In this document: positions 9,623 to 19,208 of the stretch, one piece after another
How positions within the stretch are numbered: position 1 is the first letter of the stretch
How the letters are laid out: each line of letters begins with the position of its first letter
NCBI GenBank assembly: GCA_963786305.1
Contig: CAWAYL010000018.1
Span: forward strand, 27,489 to 91,488
Reading direction: 5' to 3'
DNA length: 64,000 bases
Source of the DNA: CAKZLS01 sp963786305
GTDB taxonomy: Bacteria > Pseudomonadota > Alphaproteobacteria > Rhodospirillales > Defluviicoccaceae
Translations under genes and position numbers: made by a program
The notes under the pieces: model-generated
What the model saw: the letters and a program-made list of their open reading frames with translations, nothing else
Told to the model about the DNA's origin: nothing
Database searches by the model: none

Positions 9623-10111
9623 TTATACGTCCGGTTTGGCGTCCAGCAAGGTGTGGATGGGATAGGCGTTTTGGCGCTTGACCAGCTTCGTCACGAAGTA
9701 GGTAAAGTATTTGGCGATGCCGATATCGGCCTCGAGCAGACGGTCCATGATCGCCTGATAGTGCTCGATATCGATGGCGACGACCTTCATGACGTAGTCG
9801 ATGCCGCCGCTGATGGAATAGACCTCGAGGACCTCGGGGACGCCGGCGATGACCTGCTCGAAGCGCGCGAAATCGCTCGATTGATGTTTGTCGAGGGTCA
9901 CCTCGACAACGGCGGTCGTGGTGTGGACAATGCGGCCGAGATCGATATCGGCGTGGTAGCCCTTGATGTATCCGGCGTCTTCGAGGCGGCGGAGGCGTTC
10001 GAAGCAGGCGCTGGGCGACAGATGCACGCGCTCCGCAAGCCGCTGTTTGGTCATGCGCCCGTCCTCCTGGAGCGCCGCCAGGATCTTAAGGTCGAGGGCA
10101 TCCCATTTCAT
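9623..10111 (-). CDS. asnC: Lrp/AsnC-family regulator of ectoine catabolism (AsnC/DoeX)
   Basis: Feast/famine regulator of about 162 residues. The N-terminal winged helix-turn-helix begins MKWDALDLKILAALQEDG and includes HLSPSACFERLRRLEDAGYI. The C-terminal RAM ligand-binding domain includes VEVTLDKHQ and YVMKVVAIDIEHYQAIMDR. Genes of this type (asnC in Ruegeria, doeX in Halomonas) accompany ectoine-degradation operons; DoeX binds the doe promoter region. It starts 11 bases after the eutE stop, in the same operon. The start at 10111 fits the usual Lrp N-terminus; an upstream Met at 10192 would add an atypical extension inside eutE. Confidence 0.9.
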   Translation of the reverse strand: MKWDALDLKILAALQEDGRMTKQRLAERVHLSPSACFERLRRLEDAGYIKGYHADIDLGRIVHTTTAVVEVTLDKHQSSDFARFEQVIAGVPEVLEVYSISGGIDYVMKVVAIDIEHYQAIMDRLLEADIGIAKYFTYFVTKLVKRQNAYPIHTLLDAKPDV

Positions 10112-10122
10112 TGCCGTCGACG

Positions 10123-11229
10123 TCAGTACGGCCGCGGTTCGGAGCGCTTGGGACCTCTCGCCGGAATGTCCGAGGCGACCACCGCCAGACAATCGCCGCG
10201 CTGGATCAGACCCGGCGCATGGCGGCAGAAAACAAGACCGCCCTTCTTGGCGACGTACTCGGCGGGCGGGCGCTCGACATCCTCATAGTCATAGATCCGG
10301 GCCAGCAACCGGCCTTCCGCCACTTCGTCGCCGAGATCGACCGTCATCTCGAGAATGCCGGCGTGAGCGACGACGGTGAAGCAATCCGGATGCGGCGTTT
10401 CCATGAGCCGGGTCGGCGGCAGACCACGTTCCTCGGGACGGGTGACGGCGGCGTCGATTAGCCCGAAGTGCGACAGGAGATTGCGCACCCCCCGCTCCGC
10501 GATGCCGACGGAATCCGCCGACGACGTGCCGATGCCGCCAAGCTCCGTCGAGATGAAGACCTTGCCCAGTTGCTCGACGGCGGTATCCAGCATGCCCTGG
10601 GTGTCGAGTTCGCGGAGGATCATGCCAAGCGGCGCGCCGAAGCTCTCGAGCGCCGCGAAGGTCCGCTCCATGAGGTCGGGGTCGTCCAGATAGTGCATGA
10701 CGACACTCGGAACGTAGTTCAGAGTCTTGCCGCCCGAGTGAAGATCGACGACCACGTCGGCGAGCGCCACCAGCTCCGAGAACACGAAATCGGCAATGAC
10801 CTCGGTCACCGTTCCATCCGGGTTGCCGGGAAAGACGCGGTTCATGTTGCGGCCATCGATCGGCGAGAGCCGCGTCGCGCTGCGCACGGCCGGCAGGTTG
10901 AGTGTCGGGATGATTATGACGCGGCCGGCGACATCCGCCGCCCGCAAGCCGCGAGCGAGCTTGAGGAGCGCGATGGGTCCTTCATATTCGTCGCCGTGCG
11001 AGCCGCCGGTGAACATGACCGTCGGGCCGCGTCCGTTCTTGATGCACACGACGGGGACCTGGAGCGAACCCCATGCGCTGTCGTTTCGCGAATGAGGCAC
11101 GGTCATGAAGCCGACATGGCGGCCATCGGCGTCGAAATTGATGGTGCACGAAACCCGGCTCGGCGTGTTCTCGCCTTGGGCCCTGAAGGCGGCGTCCACC
11201 ACGGCCGGTTTTGCTGAAGGATCGATCAT
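10123..11229 (-). CDS. eutE: N-alpha-acetyl-L-2,4-diaminobutyrate deacetylase (EutE/DoeB)
   Basis: Zinc-dependent succinylglutamate desuccinylase/aspartoacylase-like deacetylase of 368 residues. It removes acetate from N-alpha-acetyl-diaminobutyrate, the product of ectoine ring opening. Zinc ligands are visible in FTGGSHGDEYEGP (His and Glu) and VVDLHSGGK (His). LPAVRSATRLSPIDGRNMNR matches the substrate-binding Arg/Asn region. It lies 120 bases downstream of uehA and just before asnC, so it is the second gene of the leftward operon. The first two thirds have a broken counterpart at 59912-60424. Confidence 0.92.
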   Translation of the reverse strand: MIDPSAKPAVVDAAFRAQGENTPSRVSCTINFDADGRHVGFMTVPHSRNDSAWGSLQVPVVCIKNGRGPTVMFTGGSHGDEYEGPIALLKLARGLRAADVAGRVIIIPTLNLPAVRSATRLSPIDGRNMNRVFPGNPDGTVTEVIADFVFSELVALADVVVDLHSGGKTLNYVPSVVMHYLDDPDLMERTFAALESFGAPLGMILRELDTQGMLDTAVEQLGKVFISTELGGIGTSSADSVGIAERGVRNLLSHFGLIDAAVTRPEERGLPPTRLMETPHPDCFTVVAHAGILEMTVDLGDEVAEGRLLARIYDYEDVERPPAEYVAKKGGLVFCRHAPGLIQRGDCLAVVASDIPARGPKRSEPRPY

Positions 11230-11349
11230 CTCACCCTCGGATTATTCTGAGCTTCCCGTCACGACCCGAATTTCGAAATTTGCCTTTCGTGAGATCGCCC
11301 GGGACGGAGTCACCGTTCCGCCCCGGGTTTTCTTCGGTAAAGCGCGTGA

Positions 11350-12390
11350 TTACTTCGACGTGCCTTTCTCGGCTTCCGCGATTTCGGCCTCGAGTTGGTC
11401 GAGAATTTTCTGACCGCTTTCGCCGGTCATTTCGACGAATTTGTTGCGGGCCTCCATGCTGGCTTCCTCGAAAGCCGCGCGCTCTTCTTCGGACAGACGG
11501 ATCATTTTCAGATCGGGCTTCGCCTGCTTGATCTTTTCAAGACGCTCTTCGTTGTATTGCTGCTGCACCTCGAAGATGTAGTCATTGAGCTCGGCGATAA
11601 CGGAATCCAGCATGGCGCGCTGCTCGTCGCCAAGATCGGCCGCGTACCAGTCCGCATTGGTCACGACCGTCGTCGTGAACTGCTGCTGGCCGGCCCAGAT
11701 CATGTAGTCCGATACTTCGTAGAACTTCATTTCCTCGATCGCGAAAATGGGATTGACCTGCCCGTCGATCGCCTTCAGTTGCAGGCCGCCGTAAACCTCG
11801 CCGTAAGGCATCGGCGTCGGGCTGGCGCCGAAGAACTCATAGGCCGCCACCAGCATCGGCGAGACCATGGTCCGCATCTTGAAGCCGTCGAAATCGGCCG
11901 GCGAGCGGATTTCCTTGTTGGTCGTCCAGACCATCTCGCCCTCGGGGAACATTGTTAGAAGCTTGAGGTCCTTCTCCGCGAAGTCCGCGCCGAGTTCCTC
12001 GTAGATCGTCGGGCTCTCGGTCAACACGGCCTTGTTCGCCTCGTTGCTCTGCGACAGAAGATAAGGCACGGAAAAGACCTGAATTTCCGGAACCATCGTG
12101 CCCAGGTGACCGGGCGACGCGTTGGCGAATTGAACGGCACCCTGCGTCACCAGTTCCGTCAGATCGGCCGACGTGCCGAGCGTCCCGTACGGATAGACGG
12201 TCACGGTGATGTCACCGCCCGATTTTTCCTCCACCAGACGCTTGAACTCCTGCGCATATGCATCCTGGACGCTGCCGGAAATCTCTTCGATGGCAAACTT
12301 CCATTCCTCGGCCTTGGCCGCGCCGACGGCAGCGGCAAGGCTCACCGCAATGGCGGCGGCGAAGCCTGTCCGGAAAACTGTTTTCATCAT
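11350..12390 (-). CDS. uehA: TRAP transporter substrate-binding protein for ectoine/hydroxyectoine (UehA)
   Basis: Periplasmic DctP-family binding protein, 346 residues, with a signal peptide (FRTGFAAAIAVSLAAAVGAA then KAEEW). Typical segments are IEEISGSVQDAYAQEFKRL, TQGAVQFANASPGHLG, FDGFKMRTMVSP (conserved TRAP arginine) and AIDGQVNPIFAIEEMKFYEV. The fit to TeaA/UehA is good. It is transcribed away from uehBC, which lie beyond enuR. A conserved promoter lies upstream at 12510-12538, and GAGGGAG precedes the start. The second Met (12387) is an equally possible start. Confidence 0.92.
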   Translation of the reverse strand: MMKTVFRTGFAAAIAVSLAAAVGAAKAEEWKFAIEEISGSVQDAYAQEFKRLVEEKSGGDITVTVYPYGTLGTSADLTELVTQGAVQFANASPGHLGTMVPEIQVFSVPYLLSQSNEANKAVLTESPTIYEELGADFAEKDLKLLTMFPEGEMVWTTNKEIRSPADFDGFKMRTMVSPMLVAAYEFFGASPTPMPYGEVYGGLQLKAIDGQVNPIFAIEEMKFYEVSDYMIWAGQQQFTTTVVTNADWYAADLGDEQRAMLDSVIAELNDYIFEVQQQYNEERLEKIKQAKPDLKMIRLSEEERAAFEEASMEARNKFVEMTGESGQKILDQLEAEIAEAEKGTSK

Positions 12391-12509
12391 GTCCTCGTCT
12401 CCCTCGTGGTTGAGCTGTTTCGGTCGCTGTGGCGATCGCTCTTGATTGCGAAACCAGATCGGGCGCCATGGCGCGCTCGCGCGACCGCCTCGCTTCTAAC
12501 AGCGAGTTC

Positions 12510-12538
12510 AGCATATGTTGCCTCAAGGAAGGGTTCAA
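12510..12538 (-). promoter_or_regulatory. uehA promoter, conserved between the two arms
   Basis: On the minus strand TTGAAC (12533-12538), 17-base spacer, TATGCT (12510-12515). The same arrangement occurs at 58691-58719 in arm 2 (TTGAAC, 17 bases, TATGTT) although the surrounding bases differ. The -10 overlaps a CATATG-centred palindrome, perfect as CAACATATGTTG in arm 2. That makes it a candidate EnuR operator; the operator role is inference. Confidence 0.6.
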
Positions 12539-12553
12539 TATAGGAATTGTCCC

Positions 12554-13951
12554 ATGACAAAATGGTTGCCGCGACTGGACCCGGCAAGTCGACCCCGCTA
12601 CCTGGCGCTGGCCAATGCGATCGCGTCCGATATCGAGGCCGGCAGACTGGCTCCGGGGACGCGCCTTCCGACCCATCGCGACCTCGCCTATCGTCTTGGC
12701 GTCAGCGTTCACACCGTCAGCAACGCCTATGCGGACCTCGATCGCCGCGGCCATGTCATCGGCGAGGTCGGCCGCGGCACGTTCGTGACCTTTTCCGCCC
12801 GACCGGAGCCGGAGGAAACCGGGTTCATTCTTGGTCGGCGCGAGTCACAACTTGTCGACATGTCGATCCTGCGACCCGCGGTCGGCCCGATCCACGCCGA
12901 GAAGATAACGGAGGTCTTGACCCGGGTCGCCGTCGACCAGGAGTATTCATCGCTCCTCGCCTGCCGGCCCATCGTCGGCCTCGATCACCACCGCGTGGCC
13001 GGCGCCACGTGGGTGAACAAACATGGCCATACCGTTGGTCCGGAACGCCTGATGATCGTCAATGGCTGCGCCCACGGTCTGTTGGTGGCGTTGGCGACCC
13101 TGACCAAACCGGGCGACATCGTCGCCACCGAGGCACTGACGGACCACGGCCTCATCGCGCTCGCCGGCGTTCTGCATTTCCGCTTGCGCGGCATCGAGTA
13201 CGACGAGCACGGCATCGTGCCCGACGCTCTCGAGCGCGCCGGCCACGCCCGTGACATCAAGGTGCTCGTGCTCACGCCGAACTACACCAATCCGATCGCC
13301 ACCGTCATGCCCGAGGACCGCCGCCGCCAGATTGCCAGAATTGCCCAGCGTCAGGACATCATCATTATCGAGGACGACGTATTCGGACCGCTTCTGCCCC
13401 ATGCGATCCCGCCCGTCGCCGTGTTCGATCCGGATCGCGCCCTTTACATCACCAGCCTCACGAAAACGATCGTCTCGGGCTTGAGGGTCGGATACATGGT
13501 GGCGCCGGAGGCTCTGTTGCCGAGGTTGGAAACCCGGCTTCGCGCCAGTTCGTGGATGGCTACCCCCCTGGTTGCCGAGATCGCCACTCACTGGATCGAG
13601 GACGGCACCGCCGCCGAATTGGTGGTCTGGCAGCAGACCGAAATGAGAGCGCGTCTCGACATCGTGAACCGGCATCTCGCCGGGCGCGTCTCTCAAGCCC
13701 GGCCCCACACACCCCATGTGTTCCTCGATCTGCCTTCGACGTGGCGTCCCGCCAACTTCGCCACCCATGCCCGATTGCAGAAAGTCGCCGTGACGCCGGC
13801 CGAGCCGTTCGTCGTCGGCGAAAGCCCCGAACCCCAAGCCATCCGCATCACCCTTGGCGCCGCCACCTCCAGGCGCCAGTTGGATGTCGGACTGAGGCGT
13901 CTCGGCAAGCTGCTGTCGGAAGATGCGGAACCGGCCTACATCAGCCTCTGA
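12554..13951 (+). CDS. enuR: EnuR, MocR/GntR-family PLP-dependent regulator of ectoine genes
   Basis: MocR-type regulator of 465 residues. The N-terminal GntR winged helix includes LANAIASDIEAGRLAPGTRL and GVSVHTVSNAYADLDRRGH. The C-terminal aminotransferase fold I domain includes DIIIIEDDVFGPLL and the PLP lysine in YITSLTKTIVSGLRVGY. EnuR represses ectoine uptake and catabolic genes, and its PLP binds acetyl-diaminobutyrate or diaminobutyrate as inducer. The start MTKWLPRLDP at 12554 was chosen over an in-frame Met at 12515, which lies in the conserved promoter block. It is divergent from uehA and upstream of uehBC, so it can control both units. Confidence 0.92.
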   Translation: MTKWLPRLDPASRPRYLALANAIASDIEAGRLAPGTRLPTHRDLAYRLGVSVHTVSNAYADLDRRGHVIGEVGRGTFVTFSARPEPEETGFILGRRESQLVDMSILRPAVGPIHAEKITEVLTRVAVDQEYSSLLACRPIVGLDHHRVAGATWVNKHGHTVGPERLMIVNGCAHGLLVALATLTKPGDIVATEALTDHGLIALAGVLHFRLRGIEYDEHGIVPDALERAGHARDIKVLVLTPNYTNPIATVMPEDRRRQIARIAQRQDIIIIEDDVFGPLLPHAIPPVAVFDPDRALYITSLTKTIVSGLRVGYMVAPEALLPRLETRLRASSWMATPLVAEIATHWIEDGTAAELVVWQQTEMRARLDIVNRHLAGRVSQARPHTPHVFLDLPSTWRPANFATHARLQKVAVTPAEPFVVGESPEPQAIRITLGAATSRRQLDVGLRRLGKLLSEDAEPAYISL

Positions 13952-13987
13952 AATCAGCGCTACGATTGTGTCGTATCAATTCGGCGA

Positions 13988-14017
13988 TTGACATGGTTGG
14001 ATCGGGCGACAACCATG
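13988..14017 (+). promoter_or_regulatory. candidate regulatory inverted repeat between enuR and uehB
   Basis: A perfect TTGACA (13988-13993) overlaps an inverted repeat with arms CATGGTTG and CAACCATG (13992-14017, 10-base spacer). The 26-bp layout is kept in arm 2 at 57210-57235 with 6 paired bases. No good -10 stands at 16-18 bases, so an operator or processing site is as likely as a promoter. Confidence 0.4.
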
Positions 14018-14070
14018 GCTTGGCAGGGAGGCGAGGCCCACCCCGAAAGTGGCTGGAGGGAACGAGAACC

Positions 14071-14691
14071 ATGAGCGAAGGCCGAACATCCGGCGCCGGA
14101 GGCCATGGGTTCGTCCGCGCACTTGCCATGGTGGACGCCGTCATCGCCAAATTTGAAGTATGGGTCCTGGCCTACGGCGTCCTGCTCATGGCGGCGAATT
14201 CGGTTGCCAACGTCGCCGGGCGTTTCCTGTTTTCGCAGAGCATCTACTTCTCCGAAGAACTCAATCAGTTCCTGATCGTGCTGATTACATTCGTCGGACT
14301 CGGCTATGCGGCGCGCAAGGGCCGGCACATTCGCATGTCGGCGATTTACGATCAGCTCAGCGACCGCAATCGCAAGATCCTCATGATCATTATCGCGACC
14401 GTGACGTCGGTGATCATGTTCGTCCTCGCGTATTATTCGTTCGAATACGTCTATCGCGTGGCGCGGCTCGGCAAGGTGACCCCGGCGCTGCAGGTGCCGC
14501 TCTATCTGACCTACGTCTGGGTGCCGATCGGTTTTTTCATCACCGGCTTGCAGTACGCTCTGACCGTGGTCAGCAATCTCCGGCATTCCGACACATACAT
14601 CTCGTACGAGGAAATCAATTCCTACGACGAAAGCCATCAGCAAACCGGCGAGGACGCCAATGGCGGCGGTCCGCCGGGAGACCAGCAATGA
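14071..14691 (+). CDS. uehB: TRAP transporter small membrane subunit (UehB)
   Basis: DctQ-type protein of 206 residues with four predicted membrane helices, for example VWVLAYGVLLMAANSVANV, QFLIVLITFVGLGYA, MIIIATVTSVIMFVLAYYSF and YLTYVWVPIGFFITGLQYAL. The motif SIYFSEELNQFL followed by RKGRHIRM is typical of DctQ. It pairs with UehC to form the ectoine TRAP permease. The ATG at 14071 follows GGAGGG by 10 bases. The tail DESHQQTGEDANGGGPPGDQQ is hydrophilic. It is transcribed after enuR, probably in one unit. Confidence 0.9.
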   Translation: MSEGRTSGAGGHGFVRALAMVDAVIAKFEVWVLAYGVLLMAANSVANVAGRFLFSQSIYFSEELNQFLIVLITFVGLGYAARKGRHIRMSAIYDQLSDRNRKILMIIIATVTSVIMFVLAYYSFEYVYRVARLGKVTPALQVPLYLTYVWVPIGFFITGLQYALTVVSNLRHSDTYISYEEINSYDESHQQTGEDANGGGPPGDQQ

Positions 14692-14725
14692 GCCCGGCGG
14701 CATTCAATTCGAAGGGGATGGGAAC

Positions 14726-16006
14726 ATGACCGAGGCGCTCGTCGGCACGATGATCGTGCTCCTGCTCTTGGGCTTTCCAATGATGGTCCCGCTGATAGCG
14801 GCGACGATGGTCGGGTTTTTCATCTTCTTCAGCGGCATGAAACCCGAAATCATAATCCAGCAGATGATCGGCGGCGTGAAGCCGGTCGCGCTTATCGCCG
14901 TGCCCATGTTCATTTTCGCGGCCGATATCGTCACCAAGGGGCACGCGGCGGAACGCTTGCTCGACCTGGTGATGCGCTTCGTCGGTCACGTCAAGGGGGG
15001 GCTCGCCATCACCACCGCCGCTACCTGCACGATCTTCGGCGCCGTATCGGGCTCGACGCAGGCCACCGTCGTGGCCATAGGCAGTCCCCTGCGCCCGAAG
15101 CTGCTCAAGGCGGGCTACAAGGATTCCTTCACCATCGCGCTCATCATCAACGCCAGCGATATTGCCTTCCTGATCCCGCCCAGCATCGGCATGATCATTT
15201 ACGGGGTCATCTCGGGAACGTCGATCGCCGAACTGTTCATCGCCGGGATCGGGCCGGGCCTCCTCATTCTGGTGATGTTCTCGCTGTATTCCGTATTTTT
15301 CGCGGTCATCAATCACATCCCGACCGTGCCCAAGGCCACCTGGTCAGAGCGATTGACGGCCATGCGCCGGGCCCTCTGGCCGCTCGGCTTTCCCGTCATC
15401 GTCATCGGCGGCATTTATGGCGGCATCTTCAGCCCGACGGAAGCGGCCTCGGTCAGCGTCGCCTACGCGCTCATTCTGGAAGTACTGATTTTCAGGTCGG
15501 TGAAGATTCGGGAAATCCCCGAGATCGCCATGTCCACGGGCCTCATCACGGCCGTGGTCTTCATTCTCGTGGGCGCCGGCGCGGCCTTTTCCTGGACCAT
15601 CTCCTTCGCTCAGATACCGCAGCAGATCCTGGGCTCGCTCGGCCTCAACGAAGCCGGACCCAACATGGTGCTGGTTGCCATCTCCATCGCCTTTTTCGTG
15701 GGCTGCATGTTCGTCGACCCTATCGTCGTGATCCTCGTCCTCGTGCCCATTTTCGCTCCGATCGTCGACGCGGTCGGACTGGATCCGGTGCTGGTCGGCA
15801 CCATCATCACGCTGCAGGTGGCGATCGGCTCGGCAACGCCGCCGTTCGGTTGCGATATCTTCACGGCGATTGCGATCTTCAAGCGTCCTTATTTGGACGT
15901 AATCAAGGGCTCGCCGCCGTTCATCTTCATGCTGTTGCTGTCCTCCGCGCTGTTGATCCTGTTCCCGGGTATCGCGCTTTTCCTTCGCGATCTGGCGTTT
16001 CGATAG
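14726..16006 (+). CDS. uehC: TRAP transporter large permease (UehC)
   Basis: DctM-type permease of 426 residues. The N-terminus MTEALVGTMIVLLLLGFPMM follows the uehB stop by 34 bases. Diagnostic segments are FGAVSGSTQATVVAIGSPL, ASDIAFLIPPSIGMIIYGV, GGIYGGIFSPTEAASVSVAY and QVAIGSATPPFGCDIFTAIA. It forms the cation-driven translocation path for ectoine/hydroxyectoine, with substrate delivered by UehA. The upstream in-frame Met at 14660 lies inside uehB and was rejected. Confidence 0.93.
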   Translation: MTEALVGTMIVLLLLGFPMMVPLIAATMVGFFIFFSGMKPEIIIQQMIGGVKPVALIAVPMFIFAADIVTKGHAAERLLDLVMRFVGHVKGGLAITTAATCTIFGAVSGSTQATVVAIGSPLRPKLLKAGYKDSFTIALIINASDIAFLIPPSIGMIIYGVISGTSIAELFIAGIGPGLLILVMFSLYSVFFAVINHIPTVPKATWSERLTAMRRALWPLGFPVIVIGGIYGGIFSPTEAASVSVAYALILEVLIFRSVKIREIPEIAMSTGLITAVVFILVGAGAAFSWTISFAQIPQQILGSLGLNEAGPNMVLVAISIAFFVGCMFVDPIVVILVLVPIFAPIVDAVGLDPVLVGTIITLQVAIGSATPPFGCDIFTAIAIFKRPYLDVIKGSPPFIFMLLLSSALLILFPGIALFLRDLAFR

Positions 16007-16060
16007 GCACGGTGCGACGATGATCGGTAACCAGACCGCCGCGAAAAGGAATTAGGGGCC

Positions 16061-16504
16061 ATGTTGGGAAAGATCCTTGTCGCCGTTGACGGCTCGGAAC
16101 ACGCGGCCAAGGCCGTGGACACCGCGATCGAGATCGCTCGCAAATTCGACGCGCCGCTCGTGTTTCTCTCGGTCTACAAGCACTACAGCCGGATGGAGAG
16201 CACTCATTCCCTTGTGCAAACGCGGGAAGTGCCGCAGTCGCCGGACGAGACGTTGGGTACGCTGGCCAGGAACACGGCCGAACGGGCCGCAGCCTACGCC
16301 AAGGAACATGGCATCGAACGCGCCGAGGCGGTGTTCAGGCGGGGCCCGGTTGCCCGGACCATCGTCGAGTTCATCAATAAGCACAACATCGATACCATTG
16401 TCATGGGTCGGCGCGGCCTTGGCGACATGGAAGGTTTGTTGCTCGGCAGCGTGTCTCACAAAGTGTGCAGCCTCGCGGAATGCACCTGCATCACGGTCAA
16501 GTAA
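16061..16504 (+). CDS. usp: universal stress protein associated with ectoine TRAP transporter (TeaD-like)
   Basis: UspA-domain protein of 147 residues. The N-terminal strand is MLGKILVAVDGSEHAAKAVD. The ATP-binding motif near the C-terminus, VMGRRGLGDMEGLLLGSVS, fits G-2x-G-9x-G-S. The corresponding TeaD of Halomonas binds ATP and modulates ectoine uptake. It lies between uehC and the EhuB-like gene; an AGGAATTAGGGG stretch precedes the ATG. Confidence 0.92.
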   Translation: MLGKILVAVDGSEHAAKAVDTAIEIARKFDAPLVFLSVYKHYSRMESTHSLVQTREVPQSPDETLGTLARNTAERAAAYAKEHGIERAEAVFRRGPVARTIVEFINKHNIDTIVMGRRGLGDMEGLLLGSVSHKVCSLAECTCITVK

Positions 16505-16518
16505 GGGATCGCTTAGCG

Positions 16519-17410
16519 ATGCGAGACCAAATCACAGTCCTGCCCTTTCCCCTTTGGAACGCTTGGCTCCGGTCCGTGGCGTCTGTTATCGTCGCCATCG
16601 CCGTGGTTGCGGCGACGCCCGCGGTCGGCGCCCAATCGACGCTCGACAAGATCGTCAACGAAGGAAAGGTGACGATCGCCATCGCCGACGAAGCTCCCTA
16701 TGGTTATCGCGATGACAGCGGCCGGGTTACTGGCGAAGCGCCCGAGATCGCACGGTTCGTGCTCACGGATATCAATCCTGACATCGACATCACCTTCGTT
16801 TCGACCGATTTCGGTCAGTTGATTCCCGGCCTCGAGAACGGCGACTTCGACATCGCCGCCGCCGGCATGTTCATTACCCCTCCCCGTTGCGGCCGTGTCG
16901 CTTTCTCGAACCCGACCTACGTCGTCGGCGAAGCGTTCCTTGTCAGCAAGGGCAACCCGAAGAACATCACCGACTATGTGTCCATCTCCGAAAACAAGAA
17001 AGCCAGGGTCGGCCTCATCGCCGGCACCGTCGAGTACAACTATGCGCTGGTGACGGGCATCCCGGCGGATCGCGCGCCGTTGGTGCGTAATTTCGCCAAA
17101 GCCGTGGAGGCCCTGAAATCGGGAGAGGTGGATGCGGTCGGCATGACATCCCTGACCGTTCGAGAGATCGTCGCCGCCGATCCGACTTTGGAATCCACCG
17201 AGCAGTTCTACCCCGAGGTCGACGGCACCGTCGTCAAGGGTTACGGAGGCTTTGCGTTCCGCAAGGAGGACCAGGACCTGGTGGAGGCGTTCAACGAACG
17301 GCTCGCCGACCTTCATCGGTTCCGACGCACACTTGGCGCTCGTCGGCCCCTTCGGCTTCAAGAGCGACATGTTGCCCGATAAGACCGCCGCCAAGCTTTG
17401 CGAAGATTGA
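16519..17410 (+). CDS. EhuB-like amino-acid/ectoine ABC-type substrate-binding protein (one frameshift)
   Basis: Family-3 periplasmic binding protein with a signal peptide (VASVIVAIAVVAATPAVGA then QSTLDKIVNEG). Motifs match EhuB: IAIADEAPYGY, GQLIPGLENGDFDIAAAGMF, PPRCGRVAFSNP, GLIAGTVEYNYAL and VEALKSGEVDAVGMTSL. EhuB delivers ectoine to the EhuABCD ABC importer, but no permease or ATPase gene is nearby. The frame breaks near 17315 by one extra base. The other frame restores VGPFGFKSDMLPDKTAAKL and a stop at 17410, six bases before eutA. The gene is kept in arm 2, so it belongs to the locus. Sensing or partnership with a distant permease are inferences. Confidence 0.85.
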
Positions 17411-17416
17411 AGCGAC

Positions 17417-18196
17417 ATGGCACAGCTTGCCCGCCCGGGCCCGGCAATACGCTCGGCTCGTTTCGACCCGGCCCTCGCCGATGAGCCCGGCGCCGCCGTA
17501 CGCATCGGCCTCGTCGTTATCGCCACCGACCACACCAGCGAGCGGGACTTCCGGCGCATCCTGCCATCCACAATGGACGTGCTGGCGAGCCGCGTGCCCT
17601 GCCGCACCGTCACCACGGTCGAAAGTCTCGGTGAAATGGCGACCGACCTGACCCGGGCCGCCGATCTTCTGTTGCCGGAAAGCACCCTCCACGCCATTGC
17701 CTTCGCCTGCACCACGGGCGCCATCGTCATCGGCGAAGCCGAGGTGGCTCGAAGGATCGCACTGGTTCGTCCGGGCGTGCCGGTCACCACGCCCATTCGA
17801 GCGGCGATCGACGCGTTCGAGGCGTTCGGGGTGAAGCGGATCGGCGTGGTCCTGCCCTATGTGGAGGCGGTCAACGCGCGCGTCGTCGCCTGCCTGGAAG
17901 CGGCGGGTCTCGAGGTCGTATCCGTGGTGAGCTTCGAACAGGAATCGGACCGCGATATGGCACGGGTTCGGCCGGACGCCATCCTCGAAGCCGGCATCGC
18001 GGCGGACTGTTCCGACGCCGAGGGCGTATTCGTTTCGTGCACCGCGCTGCGCGGCGCGGAGGCCGCCGAGAAGTTGGAGCGGCGCCTCGGCAAGCCGGTG
18101 GTGACCAGCAATCAGGCGCTGTGCTGGCGCCTCATGCGCATGACCGGCGTCGACGCCAAAATTGCGGGCTACGGCGCCCTTCTCGTGGACCACTGA
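17417..18196 (+). CDS. eutA: EutA, Asp/Glu racemase-like protein of 5-hydroxyectoine catabolism
   Basis: Asp/Glu/hydantoin racemase superfamily, close to arylmalonate decarboxylase/maleate isomerase, 259 residues. The two catalytic cysteines lie in AIAFACTTGAIVIG and GVFVSCTALRGAEA. Core segments are RIGLVVIATDHTSERDF and RIGVVLPYVEAVNARVV. EutABC are thought to convert 5-hydroxyectoine to ectoine, with EutA adjusting stereochemistry at the hydroxylated carbon. First of the tightly packed eutABCD genes, 3 bases before eutB. Confidence 0.9.
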   Translation: MAQLARPGPAIRSARFDPALADEPGAAVRIGLVVIATDHTSERDFRRILPSTMDVLASRVPCRTVTTVESLGEMATDLTRAADLLLPESTLHAIAFACTTGAIVIGEAEVARRIALVRPGVPVTTPIRAAIDAFEAFGVKRIGVVLPYVEAVNARVVACLEAAGLEVVSVVSFEQESDRDMARVRPDAILEAGIAADCSDAEGVFVSCTALRGAEAAEKLERRLGKPVVTSNQALCWRLMRMTGVDAKIAGYGALLVDH

Positions 18197-18199
18197 TCG

Positions 18200-19186
<987 letters not shown>

Positions 19187-19208
19187 GAATAACGGGAGCG
19201 AAAAAATA

